Shown piece by piece: positions 12,181 through 21,560 of a DNA stretch of 64,000 nucleotides. Each line of letters starts with the position of its first letter. The stretch's first letter is position 1. The translations under genes and the position numbers were made by a program. The notes beneath the pieces are model-generated. The model saw nothing but the letters and a program-made list of their open reading frames with translations. It was not told where the DNA came from and ran no database searches. The DNA comes from Symbiodinium sp. CCMP2592 (taxonomy: Eukaryota > Sar > Dinophyceae > Suessiales > Symbiodiniaceae), in contig CAJNDT010002835.1 in NCBI GenBank assembly GCA_905221615.1, forward strand, positions 623,426 to 687,425. The letters are read 5' to 3'.

Positions 12181-12217
<37 letters not shown>
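11761..12217. repeat. Long (TAG)n/(AGC)n trinucleotide tract
   Basis: About 0.46 kb of TAG units interspersed with blocks of AGTAGC, AGC and GGTAGT. Frames through it translate to long Ser, Leu, Val or Thr runs on both strands, which are repeat artefacts and not genes. The same TAG/CTA family occurs at 14522-14675, 26855-27192 and 49078-50045. Confidence 0.95.
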
Positions 12218-12218
<1 letters not shown>

Positions 12219-14520
12219 GGCTTCGCCCCCGGTGCGACGCCAAGAACTCTCATTTGTTGACTTCGTGTTGTCGGAAATGCTGTGTTTTGCCGCACTTTCT
12301 TTCGCAGTGGTTGAAAGGTTGGAAGGCGCATGGGTGTTTTATTCTTTGTTTTTTAACCTGACTCATCAATCTCGCAGCCAAATGCTGGTACTTGCAGCAC
12401 GTGTTTTGCTGATGTTCTTGATTTGTTGCTGTTGTTTGATGTCTCTTTTGTTGTGCACAAGAAGTAGCGATCAGAATGATATTTTTGTTGGTTGCTTTTG
12501 GTCTGGATACTCTTCAAAATGGTTTGAGAAGAGAGCGTCCATGGACCATGGTCTAGTGCAGTAGAGAAGAGAGCATCCATGGCGACCTGATGACGTCCAT
12601 GGTCGCATGACGGTGGAAAAAGGAGAAAATGAAACAAAATCCATGCTTTGGCGCATTCAAGTTGATTTCTTCTTTGCATCGCAGCTGCCATACCACATGT
12701 TCGACATGAACATGCTGCGCGACGGGCGTCGAACCACAGGGGAGCAAGAGTTAGTAGTAGTAGTCGTCGGCGGCGAAATTGCCTCAAACATTGTAACCTT
12801 ATACTTTTGCACCCCTTATAAGCATCAGCCAAAGATTTTAAGCCTCATCAGCCTTATCTTTAAACTCGGCCCGGCCCACAAGGAAAACGGATTGTCGGAA
12901 GACTGTCCCCCGGCTCGAGGAGGTGTGAGTTGCTAAATCTCCTGTCTTCTTCACATCCTCCGGCTGAGGGGATGGTTGCCTGCGCAAGCTTCTTCTTGAC
13001 CTTGTCCTAGCACGAGCTGCTTACTGGGTTACTAGGTGTTGAAGCCTAGGTTGTTTAGCTCTTGACTTCATTGCAGAAAAGTGGAAGATGACTTGAAATA
13101 TTCTCCACCTCATCCAAAGGATGAAGTGATAAGTCGCATTGGCAAGCTTCTTCCTGACCTTATCCTAGAAAGCTTTGGTGGGAACCTTTAGAGACGTCCA
13201 AAAAAACGAGGTGGCGCTGAAAGATTTTGTTCTAAACCTCGTCTTGGAATCATATTATCGATAATAGCCTTAACTCCTTAACCAAATGAGTCTCAAAACC
13301 CCCAACTTACACTAAAGACGTTGGTGACATTGATGCACCGCGGCAGTTCTTGAACCGGAAACCCGTTTAATCCTAAATTCAATGTCACCGGCTGTTCATT
13401 CTAGCAACCGGTTAAATCTAACCACCCCGGCCGCTTGGCCACTCTTACCTTCCAAACTATGTGAAACATGAAAGCCTGTTTCAATCAACTGTCTTCAGGA
13501 TGAGGTCAAAAGAGCCTGCTTTTCTTTCCACAGAGAACCGGTTAAATTCTTGACACCCTTGCTATCTTAAACCCGGAAACCGGTTGATTTTGAGACGCCG
13601 GTGAAACTACAGCACCCCATCCCGGACACAGTGGCCGGAGACGACAGTCTCACGACCATAGGCTCGAAAGTGCCCTGGGATAACTTTGCGACCGGTTACC
13701 GCTTTGAAGAGGTTATAAGCTTGCGTCCTAGAAACCGCTTCTTGTGGTGATATACGGGTTCCTACACGACGCTTGTCAGATCCTTGTTATGAGTTGCCAC
13801 CTCATCGTTTCCAGGTGCGCTCGCTGCAGAGGATCGTAGACCACACGCAGTCCACGGACTTCCATCAAGCACTACCATGCTACTGATGCAAAAGCGGACG
13901 TAGGGATCTTATTGGGATCTTATTGTCCAAACTGACGCATGCTCTCATGTTTTGGGCCTGCTGTACCAAACCGCCTGCGAAGACATTGTGCAGCAGCAAT
14001 GAAGTCCAATTAGTTCGCAGCAAGCCGCAATAGGCTTCCCTCGAAAGCCGCGGGATGGGTAGCCTACCTCCTGGATGGTGTCGAAAGGCTACGGTCTCGC
14101 CTCGTTAAGGAGATAAGGTGGAAAATGGGCATTGCTTTGAACCTCGTGCAAAAGATAGAATGGCAAGGTGTTGAGCTTCTCGAGTTTAGAAAAGGAGAGA
14201 CAGGAGCCAGTCCAGAGACCCGAAAATGCAGCACGGGAGCCAGTCCGCAGACTCAGACTCGCAAACGCGAGACACAAAGCAGTCCAGAGAGAGATAGATA
14301 GAGAAGAGTGAGGTGTGGAGCATCTCTTTGGCAGCAGCTGGTTCTAAAGCTCTTGCTCGGGGGGGCGCGTTGGGGTGAGCAAGCAGCAGAAAAGGTAGTG
14401 TCACAGAGCACTTCGGAGACAGTGATGCCCGGACCAAATGCGGTAAAGAAAGGAGGTGAGTAGGTGATAAAAACACAAGACCAGGCAACAGGCCAATGAT
14501 AAGGTGAAGAATTGGAATAG
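12218..14520. other. Unassigned sequence with internal short repeats
   Basis: No gene is recognisable. A 27-bp word with the core AAGCTTCTTC occurs at 12984-13010 and again at 13142-13168 with two differences. Between 13350 and 13700 the palindromic core ACCGGT recurs at 13407, 13538, 13579 and 13690, three times followed by T(G/A)AT. This may be degraded repeat or regulatory DNA; its function is unknown. Confidence 0.45.
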
Positions 14521-14521
14521 A

Positions 14522-14675
14522 GTATATGCGCCTTACCGACTTAGTAGTAGCTAGCAGCCAGTAGCAGATGCAGCAGCAGCAACAGCAAAAGCAGTAGCCG
14601 GACTGGTACTACCAGGACTACTAGTACGGGTACTAGTAATAGTAGTAGGAGTGGTAGTGGTAGTATCATCACACT
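14522..14675. repeat. TAG/AGC-rich tract at the 3' end of the LINE-like element
   Basis: Imperfect TAGTAG, CAGCAG and ACTAGTAC steps lie immediately beyond the 3' untranslated segment of the minus-strand element. Read on the element's strand this is CTA/TAC repeat, the same repeat and orientation as the tract at its 5' side. It may be target microsatellite DNA or the element's own simple-repeat tail. Confidence 0.8.
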
Positions 14676-14790
14676 CGCTGCGGACGGTAAAGTCGCAATG
14701 CGCTGATTGGAGCAGGAATCACCTGGCGCACTGTGGCGCACGATCACACTTGGATCGTCTCGGAACTGACTACGTTGTGCCCCGAAGGGC
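14676..14790 (-). other. 3' untranslated segment of the LINE-like element
   Basis: About 115 bases separate the stop codon of the protease frame from the CTA-rich tract. The segment has no poly(A) run and no open frame of note. A GC-rich inverted pair (GCCCTTCGGGGC) lies right after the stop and could form a small hairpin recognised by the reverse transcriptase, but this is inference. Confidence 0.5.
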
Positions 14791-15600
14791 CTATGTGGAA
14801 GTTGCAGCACTCCTCAGTCTGTATACGAGTATGTAGCTGGAGGTAGAAAGGGCATCCAGGCGAATGGATTGTGCAGCTCTGTTGTCATCGGTGTAATGCC
14901 AGAGGGATGTAACATCAGAGCGAGGCTTGAGTGCAGCACGGTAGTGCCCCGTGACCGTAGTAGGTCCGATGTGCTGGACAATCGCTTGAAGCTGATAAGT
15001 TCTCCATATGACTTCAGTGGAGGTGGGGATCCATTGAGGAAAGAGGACTTCCTGATCTGCTTCGATGCGATGGTCACTTTTGGTAGCAATGCCCCGCTCA
15101 TTGCAGAATCTGTTCAGCTGTACAGCCACAGCTTCAGTACCTGAGATCAAGGCGTGGCGACGTTTCTGCGAGTACCAACGATTGATGCAGGACTGGGCTG
15201 AGGTAGCAACGGCAGTAGAGGCATCTTGAATACCAGAAAGGATGAGTGGACAAACCCCGCCTTCATCCTGGAGCACTCTGCGGTCATCATAAGATTGCCA
15301 GAGGCCTTGGAAGCAGGGTGCATTTAACACCTGGTGAAGGTGTAGTAGGAAGTCCGCGGCATCGTGCTGTCTGGCAGGATTAGTCCAGCGCCGGAGTGCC
15401 TGTCGCCATGGTAGAAGGGACCACAGCGTCAGTTGTTGCTGCTTGCGCGCCTGCGCAATGAAGCTCCTTATCGGTTCCCGGTCCAGTACCTGAAGGGATG
15501 AGGTTGACAGGGACACAATCCAAAGATAGGTCAGGAGGCAAGCGTGGGAGTAGCAGTAGTTGGATGGGTTGTGAAGCCGCAGTATCGGAAGTAATGCTGA
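14791..15600 (-). CDS. Ubiquitin-specific protease (peptidase C19) domain of the LINE-like element
   Basis: About 265 residues in the frame one base back from pol. The Cys box reads NPSNYCYSHACLLTYLW, with the candidate nucleophile codon at 15555-15553. Further on come QLNRF, the equivalent of the LxRF strand. The His box GHYRA follows the usual Y-L-A-V-HxG segment, and then WHYTDD with the third catalytic Asp, and a YILVY end strand. This order and spacing fit USP/UBP deubiquitinases, which cleave ubiquitin from proteins. The zinc-binding Cys pairs of the fingers subdomain are absent and the domain is shorter than most host USPs. It has no ATG of its own at the Cys box. It is joined to pol either by a -1 shift near 15575-15640 or by an unseen intron. 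A role in shielding the element's RNP from degradation is conjecture. Confidence 0.75.
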   Translation of the reverse strand, partial: SALLPILRLHNPSNYCYSHACLLTYLWIVSLSTSSLQVLDREPIRSFIAQARKQQQLTLWSLLPWRQALRRWTNPARQHDAADFLLHLHQVLNAPCFQGLWQSYDDRRVLQDEGGVCPLILSGIQDASTAVATSAQSCINRWYSQKRRHALISGTEAVAVQLNRFCNERGIATKSDHRIEADQEVLFPQWIPTSTEVIWRTYQLQAIVQHIGPTTVTGHYRAALKPRSDVTSLWHYTDDNRAAQSIRLDALSTSSYILVYRLRSAATST

Positions 15601-18600
15601 GGTCTCGGCTGCTGACGTGGCATGGGAATGTTCATGGATTGCAAGAGGGTCTGGAGCTGCTGCGCCAGGGCTGAGCGTTGGAGGCGATCCGGGCGAAGGG
15701 TGCAGCCCACCATGAGGAGAGAGGAGTTGTGCGAGAGGAGCTGGAGTAGCTCCCAAAATCGGGCTGTCTGCTCTCCTCGCCATCCCACTTCCAGAAGCCA
15801 GGTGACTGTGCTTCCTTCCATCTTCTCTTCCAGTTGCCTCGTGGCGTGAAAGCGATTGAGCAGCTGTGGCTGCACACTCAATGTCGCCAGCTCCTGAGCC
15901 ACCTCCACCACCTTCTGGGCCAGTAGCGGCTCTCTGTCCGGGATGGCTTGCATGGCACCTTCCTTGTTGTTCCACTTGCGGTAGCCAAATCCCGTATTCG
16001 GGTTGTACAGCTCCATCTGAACAGCCTGTTCCCGTGCGTCCGCCTGGTCTATCACCTTCTGCGCACGCTGCGCCAACTCCATCATCAGCTTCTGCCATAG
16101 GATGATGCGCATCGGCTGCGTGATGGCGTCCGGGTTGTTCCATCGCAGGTCGTGCCAACCTTGGGCTGTGGCGAACAGCTTGGGGAGGATGGTGCTTTCC
16201 GTCTGGGTCGTGAGGAAGAGAATCCAGGTGGTGGATTGCTGAAGCACCGAGAGGGCGTCCTCGTGTCTCATGAGGAGCCTGGCCATGGTGTGACACATGA
16301 GGTGGAGATCTGGGCCGGAAGTAGGCCCGTATCCCTGTCCTTGGCGCTGCCAGGGAGGCTGAGGGTGGTACCCGGAGGGGCGACCTCCTGGCCGTCTTGT
16401 TTGTCCGCCTTGGTGGGGAGACCGTCCTGCTGGTGCCGACTGGTTCGGATGGCCTCGGCCCGCCGCGCCTTTCCCTTTGCCCGGAGGAGGGGCTCCTTTG
16501 CTGTTGTCGCGGTGCCACTTGGAGGGTCTTCCCGCTGTCTCTTCCGCCGGTGGGGGATGTGAGGTGTCCATTGGTTCGCTCTGGGCGGGGAGGTCTGCTG
16601 CCTTCGGCGCCGGTGACGGAGGGTTCGGGATCCCTGTGCCTCGATACTCTTGAGCTCCATGGTCGCCTCCTCCAGGTCCTCCGGGTTGACTTGATGGGTG
16701 TTGAACATCGAGGGCAGGGTCATGTCGGACCTGGGTCGTGTGAGCGGTACTGTGCATTTCGAAGGTGGCTTGCAACAGGTGGACCAGGAACAAAACTGCA
16801 CACTCAGTGGCGTGCTTGATGGGTGCTCCCGTAAGAGACAGGCTGCAGTAGCGACAGGTTTTCCCCAGGGCCAAAAGCCTGCGGTGGGTCTGCATGCGGC
16901 GGACTGCTTCTTCACAGCATGCAATCATGGGAGGGTGCTTGGCTTTAATGTGTGCGCGGAGGCCGCGGGCTTGGGTCAGCCATTGGTGGCAGTACGGGCA
17001 ATGTTGCACTGCCTGAGGAAACGCCTTTTTCATCCAGGAGGCAAGCTGTTCCCAGGTGCCTAGGAAAAAGGGGTGGCACTCGGATCTATGGTAGAGCGGT
17101 GTCGGGTTTAGGTTGAGTTTTGGGGGTAAAGTGTGAAAGCCGTCTGGTACAAGGGTGCGGCAGGATTTCGTGGATATATGCACGCGCAGGTTGTGCCAGG
17201 AGTCACACTGCCGAAGGCAGTGTCGGCATTGCGGTAGACCTTCGCGGCCATGTTGCCAAACAAACAGGGCATGTTCATCCGCCGCAAATGCGGGCTTGGG
17301 GACCAGGGTCGTGGCCGCGTCGGGATCCATGGTCACCGCAGCAGCTGAAGAGGAGGATGGAGGTGGACCTGCGGCAAGGGTAGGTGTGGTGGCAGGGGCT
17401 GATTCCGGCGCAGGAGTTGATTGTCGGACCTGTGTCTGGTGGGACTTGCGCATGTGCAGACGCACAGCTTGCAGCGTGCTGTAGCCGACCCCGCAGATCG
17501 GACAGCATAGCGGTCTATAGCTGAGGGCGCTGCTGAGTGGTTTAAGGTGGGCCCGGGTCGATCCTGTGTCCTCCGAGGCAGGGATTCCGGTGGGGTCTGA
17601 GTCGATGACAGCAGATGTGGTCGAGTAGTCCTGCAACTGGTCGAACCAGGTCTCCTGCGCATCGGTCGGGAATTCTGGAGACTGTTGAAGGTGGCGTTGG
17701 ATGCGCTGATCCAAGGTGTCTCCCGGCGACTCAAGGTGGCTGCGACGAAGGAGTTCGCACGAGGTGACCTTGGTAACATGGCCCGGGAGTTTGTGTATGA
17801 GTCGGAGTTGGGCGTGGACAAGTTGGGAGAGGAGTGTGCGGGAATGTGGGGTTACACCTGTGGCCTCAAGGGAGTAGAGGGCGACGGGGTAGACACAAGT
17901 CTTCCAAACTCTGATTTTGCTTTCCAGGGTTAGGGCCCGGCAGCGGAGGACTTTGGCCAGTCGCCAGTATGCCTGCCATCCGAGGTGCAGACGATGCTGC
18001 AGATTGAGGGTCTCGTGGCTCTGGTATGCTATTCGAGCTCCCAGGTACGTGTGATCCTCCACTATTTTGATGGGCATGATACTGCGACCAACTCGGAGCT
18101 TAATGGCAGTTTCGCCTGTGTCCAGCTTCGTGAGCCTGGGGCGTAGAGTGCTCCGGGCCGCGGTTCCTTGTAGGTTTAGCAAGAACACCGTTTTTGTAGG
18201 CGAGACGCGGAGGCCTGAGTCGTGGAGGAGCTGGATGAGCAGCCCTGCGGCACGCAGGCTGGAGCGAAATTGCTCCTGGGTGCGTATGGTCCAGGAGGCC
18301 CAAATGTCGTCCGCATAAAGAGTGGGTTCTCCCAGCAGCTCCTTCTTCTGGCTGGTGATCTCCTTGAACCTCAGATAGAGCGTGGTGGTGGCCATGGACC
18401 ATAAGAGGGGTGAAAGTCCGCATCCTTGGCGAATCCCTTGCGAGAGCGCGACCTCTTCGTGGTGTCCCGCCAGTTCAAAATTGAGCACGGCTTGGTCATG
18501 TATATGCAGTGCGAGCGCCACTTCCTCAGTGGTTAGCCCAGCGGCCAGCATTGATTCCACAAGCTGGTGTCTGGGCAACGAGTCAAAGGCTTTATCGACA

Positions 18601-21560
18601 TCAAGGCTGAGTGAGAGGCCGCCAGCAATCTGGCTTGGTGTCGCCCCTGAATGGCGCAAGTGGCGTTTGGGGACAGCCGCGGCTGCCAGGGTACGGGCCT
18701 CATGGAGGTGGCTGCAAACTCGGCTGATAGCGTCGGTGGTGCTGCGGCTACGTACATAGGCGAACTGAGGTGCCTGGCGGATGTAGGTCTCTGCTCTGTC
18801 CCTGATGCGGTCTGCCAACATCATCGCAAGTATCTTGCTGCCTGGAGAAAGAAGGCAAATGGGGCGTAATTGTTTCGGAAGGCGTGCCATGGAAACCTTC
18901 GGGATGAGGCATACATGCACGCGGTGCCAGTCCTCCGGGAGGTGGTAGGAAGGGGGCAGAAGGCAGTGGTGTAATCCCGCGGCAATGTCCTGTCCTATGG
19001 CATCTGAGGCAGCCTGCCAAAGTCTCGCCGGCACATAGTCCGGGGGAAGTGCCTTCCGGACTGGGAGTCGAGCAAGGGCACTAGTTACTTCTGCATCGGT
19101 GAAGCTGATGTTCGTGGTGGGTTGGGGTGGAGCGGGGCAGGTTTTGGCAGTTTGATAGAGACTCTCGAAGTGCTGACGGATAGCTTTGAGCTCGTCTCTC
19201 GGAGCCATTAGCATTCCGTCGCTATCGCGAAGTTGAATGCGAGAATGTCTGGTCTTGGGGGCCAGCAATCTGGTGGCTTTGTAGAGAGCGCCGGGCTCAG
19301 TGCTCTGTTCAGCTTCGCTGAGAATGTGGTCTAGGCGCTCTTGTTTGCGAAGTTTGCCGCGTTTGTGAAGGATGTTCTGGGTCTGCCGAATCTGCTGCGC
19401 AAGTTGGAGTGCCTGGGCCTTCTGCGCAAAGGTGTCCGTAGGTTGTGATTGCTTGAGGCGCTTTAGTCTCCAGAGCTCCTTGACAGTGATAGCAGCATCG
19501 GGCTCGTTGGTGTCCTGGCGGGTCTGCCCTGTCGGGTGGAGTCCAGCCGATGCGATAAGGTGTTCCCAGGTTTTGCGGAGGAGGTCGTTGATGTGTCTGC
19601 ATGGGTCCTCCCCCAGGGGGGTGGGGTGGAGGCGCAGTTGGAAGGCCATGGAGTGCGCCAGTTTGGGACCAAGTTCGGGGTCCTGGGCCATGGCCGCGCG
19701 CACAGCTGCGGCGGTACAGATCTTGGATGGTGGCTTAGGTGATTTAGGTATCAGTTTGGGGCCAGGCCATGGCATCGTGGTATGCATGGGGAGGTGGCGG
19801 TTGCCTTGTAGGGGAACAAACGGTACCTTGCGCAGAGCTCCTGCGCGGCGGGTTTGACGGTCAGATTGGCCCTCACGGCAGAGGATATAGTCAATGCGGG
19901 TACGAGTGGCATGCTGTCCAGTGCCCGCAACGTATGTAGCCGCATTGGCCTGGCGGCCGAAGGTGGTAACGGCCAGGAGCTGATGGTCCTTGAGGAGGCT
20001 CTGGAGTCTACCGTAGTCCTTCTGTGGTGGCGTTGATTTATCCACTCTGTCCGCTGACCGCGCAAGTCGGGGGGCGTCCGGCGGTGGCACACATTGGGTG
20101 TTGAAATCTCCCAGTACCACAAGCTGATGACGCTGGGCAATACGGCCGATTAGGGTTGAAAGAGAGCTCCAGACCTTTTCTCTGCACTCCAAAAGCTTTT
20201 CCTGTGTGGGGGTGGTTGTGGAGTTGGTGGACCAGCAGTGCTGGTAAAGGCTGATGAAGGAGATAGGTGGCTCAGTAGCGAGTTTAGTGTACAAGATCCT
20301 GCCTGGCAAAACATGGTCCGTGCGCACCTGATGTGTGCTGGCCAAATCCTGGTGGATCAGGTGGAGGATGCCTGCGCTGCGGGACTTGCCATCCAGGGAA
20401 CTGTGCAGGTGCCAGTAGCCTTGGGCCTGCCATTCGCTGGTGAAGGTCCAATGGGTCTCCTGGATGGACAGAGCGTGGACCGGTCGTCCTTGGAGGGCCT
20501 CCAGGTGTAGCCAGACATAGATTTCATCAAGATTGGCAGTACTGAGGCCTCCGGCGTTCCAAGAGAGGATTCTGAATCTGTCCAGGGTAGTGGCAGTCTC
20601 AGGCGGGGTGTTGGCAGAGGCCTGGGCACAGGATTGAGATGGCACGGGGGTGTCGGAGTGATAGAGTCGGCCTTTGTATCGTGCGGTTCCTGTGGTGGCA
20701 AGTCGTCGCAGGAACCTGGCATAGGAGCGTTTCTTGACAGATGAGGTAAGTGCTGCAGGTGGCGATGCAGTGTCGCCTGAAGTAGATGGCGCGCGAGGCT
20801 TCGCCGCACTGTGCGGCCTTCGAAGTGCAGTGATAGCGACTTCAGGGGAGTTCGCGACTGTCTCCCCAACCCTCGCACCTGCCGAACTCAGAAGCTGCGA
20901 TCCTAGTATGATGGCCTTGAGATAGGCTGGTGTGTGTCCTTTAGTTAGCTGCTGAGTTCGGGCCCCGGATTTGGGACCGGGGCGGCTCGCTATGGTAGAG
21001 AAGAGGGTGTGTGTGTTGGGTCCACTCCATGTATTGTAGGGCTCACTGTCGCCCAGGAGGGATATGTCAGACTCAGACTGGCACTTTTTGAGCCTGAGGG
21101 CATGCACGGGCTGGGGGGAACCAGAACACAGTGCATGATTGCAGGCTGTAAGCAGTTTTCGCATGATCGTCAGTGGTGGTCCGTCCAGCCTCACCCGTCC
21201 TTTGGGGAGGCAGATATAATTCCTCCAGGGAGGTCTAGTCCAGGCTGTGCAGGTCCAAGGCCAAGGCCAGGGCTGCACTCGGCGTTTGGATGGTCGAGGT
21301 GGAGGCGGAGGCTGGTACCAGGCGTTCGGGGTGAGCAGGCTCGACAGCGTCTGTGCGGTCTGGCGCAAATTGATGGTAGTGGAGCCTGCACAGTCCGCAT
21401 GCCGGTGACGGCACAAACTCCGCTGGGTCCCCTGCCACGACGTGTTCGGCAGTAGCGGCATCTCGGAGCTCTGCTCGCCAGGCACTGTGGCATAGGGAGA
21501 TCTGGGGGCGACGCTGCATTTGGCGTGTGGGCCTGGCTTGGGCGAGGACGTCCCTGACAC
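15531..21560 (-). CDS. LINE-like pol: EEP endonuclease, reverse transcriptase, zinc fingers
   Basis: The frame has 2009 codons without a stop. Residues about 328-600 form an endonuclease/exonuclease/phosphatase fold: SWNAGG (N335), QETHW (E368), LGDFNT (D495, N497) and RIDYIL (D557). The terminal SDH motif reads N-R-H (587-589). Residues about 876-1140 are the reverse transcriptase: HVCLIPK, LRPICLL, SLDVDKAFD (D987), SQGIRQGCGLSPLL and LYADD (1081-1085). Four zinc fingers follow: C1353/C1356/H1369/H1374, C1445/C1448/H1461/C1467, C1521/C1524/H1537/H1542 and C1569/C1572/H1583/C1587. After a Pro/Gly-rich linker (about 1610-1740) comes a helical, Trp-containing region up to about 1985. The first 130 residues overlap another open frame that stops at 21235, so Met133 (codon at 21164) is an equally good start. 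The product would nick target DNA and copy the element RNA in place. Confidence 0.9.
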   Translation of the reverse strand: MSGTSSPKPGPHAKCSVAPRSPYATVPGEQSSEMPLLPNTSWQGTQRSLCRHRHADCAGSTTINLRQTAQTLSSLLTPNAWYQPPPPPRPSKRRVQPWPWPWTCTAWTRPPWRNYICLPKGRVRLDGPPLTIMRKLLTACNHALCSGSPQPVHALRLKKCQSESDISLLGDSEPYNTWSGPNTHTLFSTIASRPGPKSGARTQQLTKGHTPAYLKAIILGSQLLSSAGARVGETVANSPEVAITALRRPHSAAKPRAPSTSGDTASPPAALTSSVKKRSYARFLRRLATTGTARYKGRLYHSDTPVPSQSCAQASANTPPETATTLDRFRILSWNAGGLSTANLDEIYVWLHLEALQGRPVHALSIQETHWTFTSEWQAQGYWHLHSSLDGKSRSAGILHLIHQDLASTHQVRTDHVLPGRILYTKLATEPPISFISLYQHCWSTNSTTTPTQEKLLECREKVWSSLSTLIGRIAQRHQLVVLGDFNTQCVPPPDAPRLARSADRVDKSTPPQKDYGRLQSLLKDHQLLAVTTFGRQANAATYVAGTGQHATRTRIDYILCREGQSDRQTRRAGALRKVPFVPLQGNRHLPMHTTMPWPGPKLIPKSPKPPSKICTAAAVRAAMAQDPELGPKLAHSMAFQLRLHPTPLGEDPCRHINDLLRKTWEHLIASAGLHPTGQTRQDTNEPDAAITVKELWRLKRLKQSQPTDTFAQKAQALQLAQQIRQTQNILHKRGKLRKQERLDHILSEAEQSTEPGALYKATRLLAPKTRHSRIQLRDSDGMLMAPRDELKAIRQHFESLYQTAKTCPAPPQPTTNISFTDAEVTSALARLPVRKALPPDYVPARLWQAASDAIGQDIAAGLHHCLLPPSYHLPEDWHRVHVCLIPKVSMARLPKQLRPICLLSPGSKILAMMLADRIRDRAETYIRQAPQFAYVRSRSTTDAISRVCSHLHEARTLAAAAVPKRHLRHSGATPSQIAGGLSLSLDVDKAFDSLPRHQLVESMLAAGLTTEEVALALHIHDQAVLNFELAGHHEEVALSQGIRQGCGLSPLLWSMATTTLYLRFKEITSQKKELLGEPTLYADDIWASWTIRTQEQFRSSLRAAGLLIQLLHDSGLRVSPTKTVFLLNLQGTAARSTLRPRLTKLDTGETAIKLRVGRSIMPIKIVEDHTYLGARIAYQSHETLNLQHRLHLGWQAYWRLAKVLRCRALTLESKIRVWKTCVYPVALYSLEATGVTPHSRTLLSQLVHAQLRLIHKLPGHVTKVTSCELLRRSHLESPGDTLDQRIQRHLQQSPEFPTDAQETWFDQLQDYSTTSAVIDSDPTGIPASEDTGSTRAHLKPLSSALSYRPLCCPICGVGYSTLQAVRLHMRKSHQTQVRQSTPAPESAPATTPTLAAGPPPSSSSAAAVTMDPDAATTLVPKPAFAADEHALFVWQHGREGLPQCRHCLRQCDSWHNLRVHISTKSCRTLVPDGFHTLPPKLNLNPTPLYHRSECHPFFLGTWEQLASWMKKAFPQAVQHCPYCHQWLTQARGLRAHIKAKHPPMIACCEEAVRRMQTHRRLLALGKTCRYCSLSLTGAPIKHATECAVLFLVHLLQATFEMHSTAHTTQVRHDPALDVQHPSSQPGGPGGGDHGAQEYRGTGIPNPPSPAPKAADLPAQSEPMDTSHPPPAEETAGRPSKWHRDNSKGAPPPGKGKGAAGRGHPNQSAPAGRSPHQGGQTRRPGGRPSGYHPQPPWQRQGQGYGPTSGPDLHLMCHTMARLLMRHEDALSVLQQSTTWILFLTTQTESTILPKLFATAQGWHDLRWNNPDAITQPMRIILWQKLMMELAQRAQKVIDQADAREQAVQMELYNPNTGFGYRKWNNKEGAMQAIPDREPLLAQKVVEVAQELATLSVQPQLLNRFHATRQLEEKMEGSTVTWLLEVGWRGEQTARFWELLQLLSHNSSLLMVGCTLRPDRLQRSALAQQLQTLLQSMNIPMPRQQPRPQHYFRYCGFTTHPTTATPTLAS

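Noticed and set aside
11724..12564. Long frames of Ser, Leu, Val or Thr runs on both strands
   Set aside because: They are translations of TAG/AGC trinucleotide repeats; every frame on both strands is open.
14791..16518. The whole 575-codon frame as a single protein
   Set aside because: Its first roughly 305 codons read as a Pro/Arg/His-rich shadow of the pol frame; only the part from about 15600 onward is the protease.
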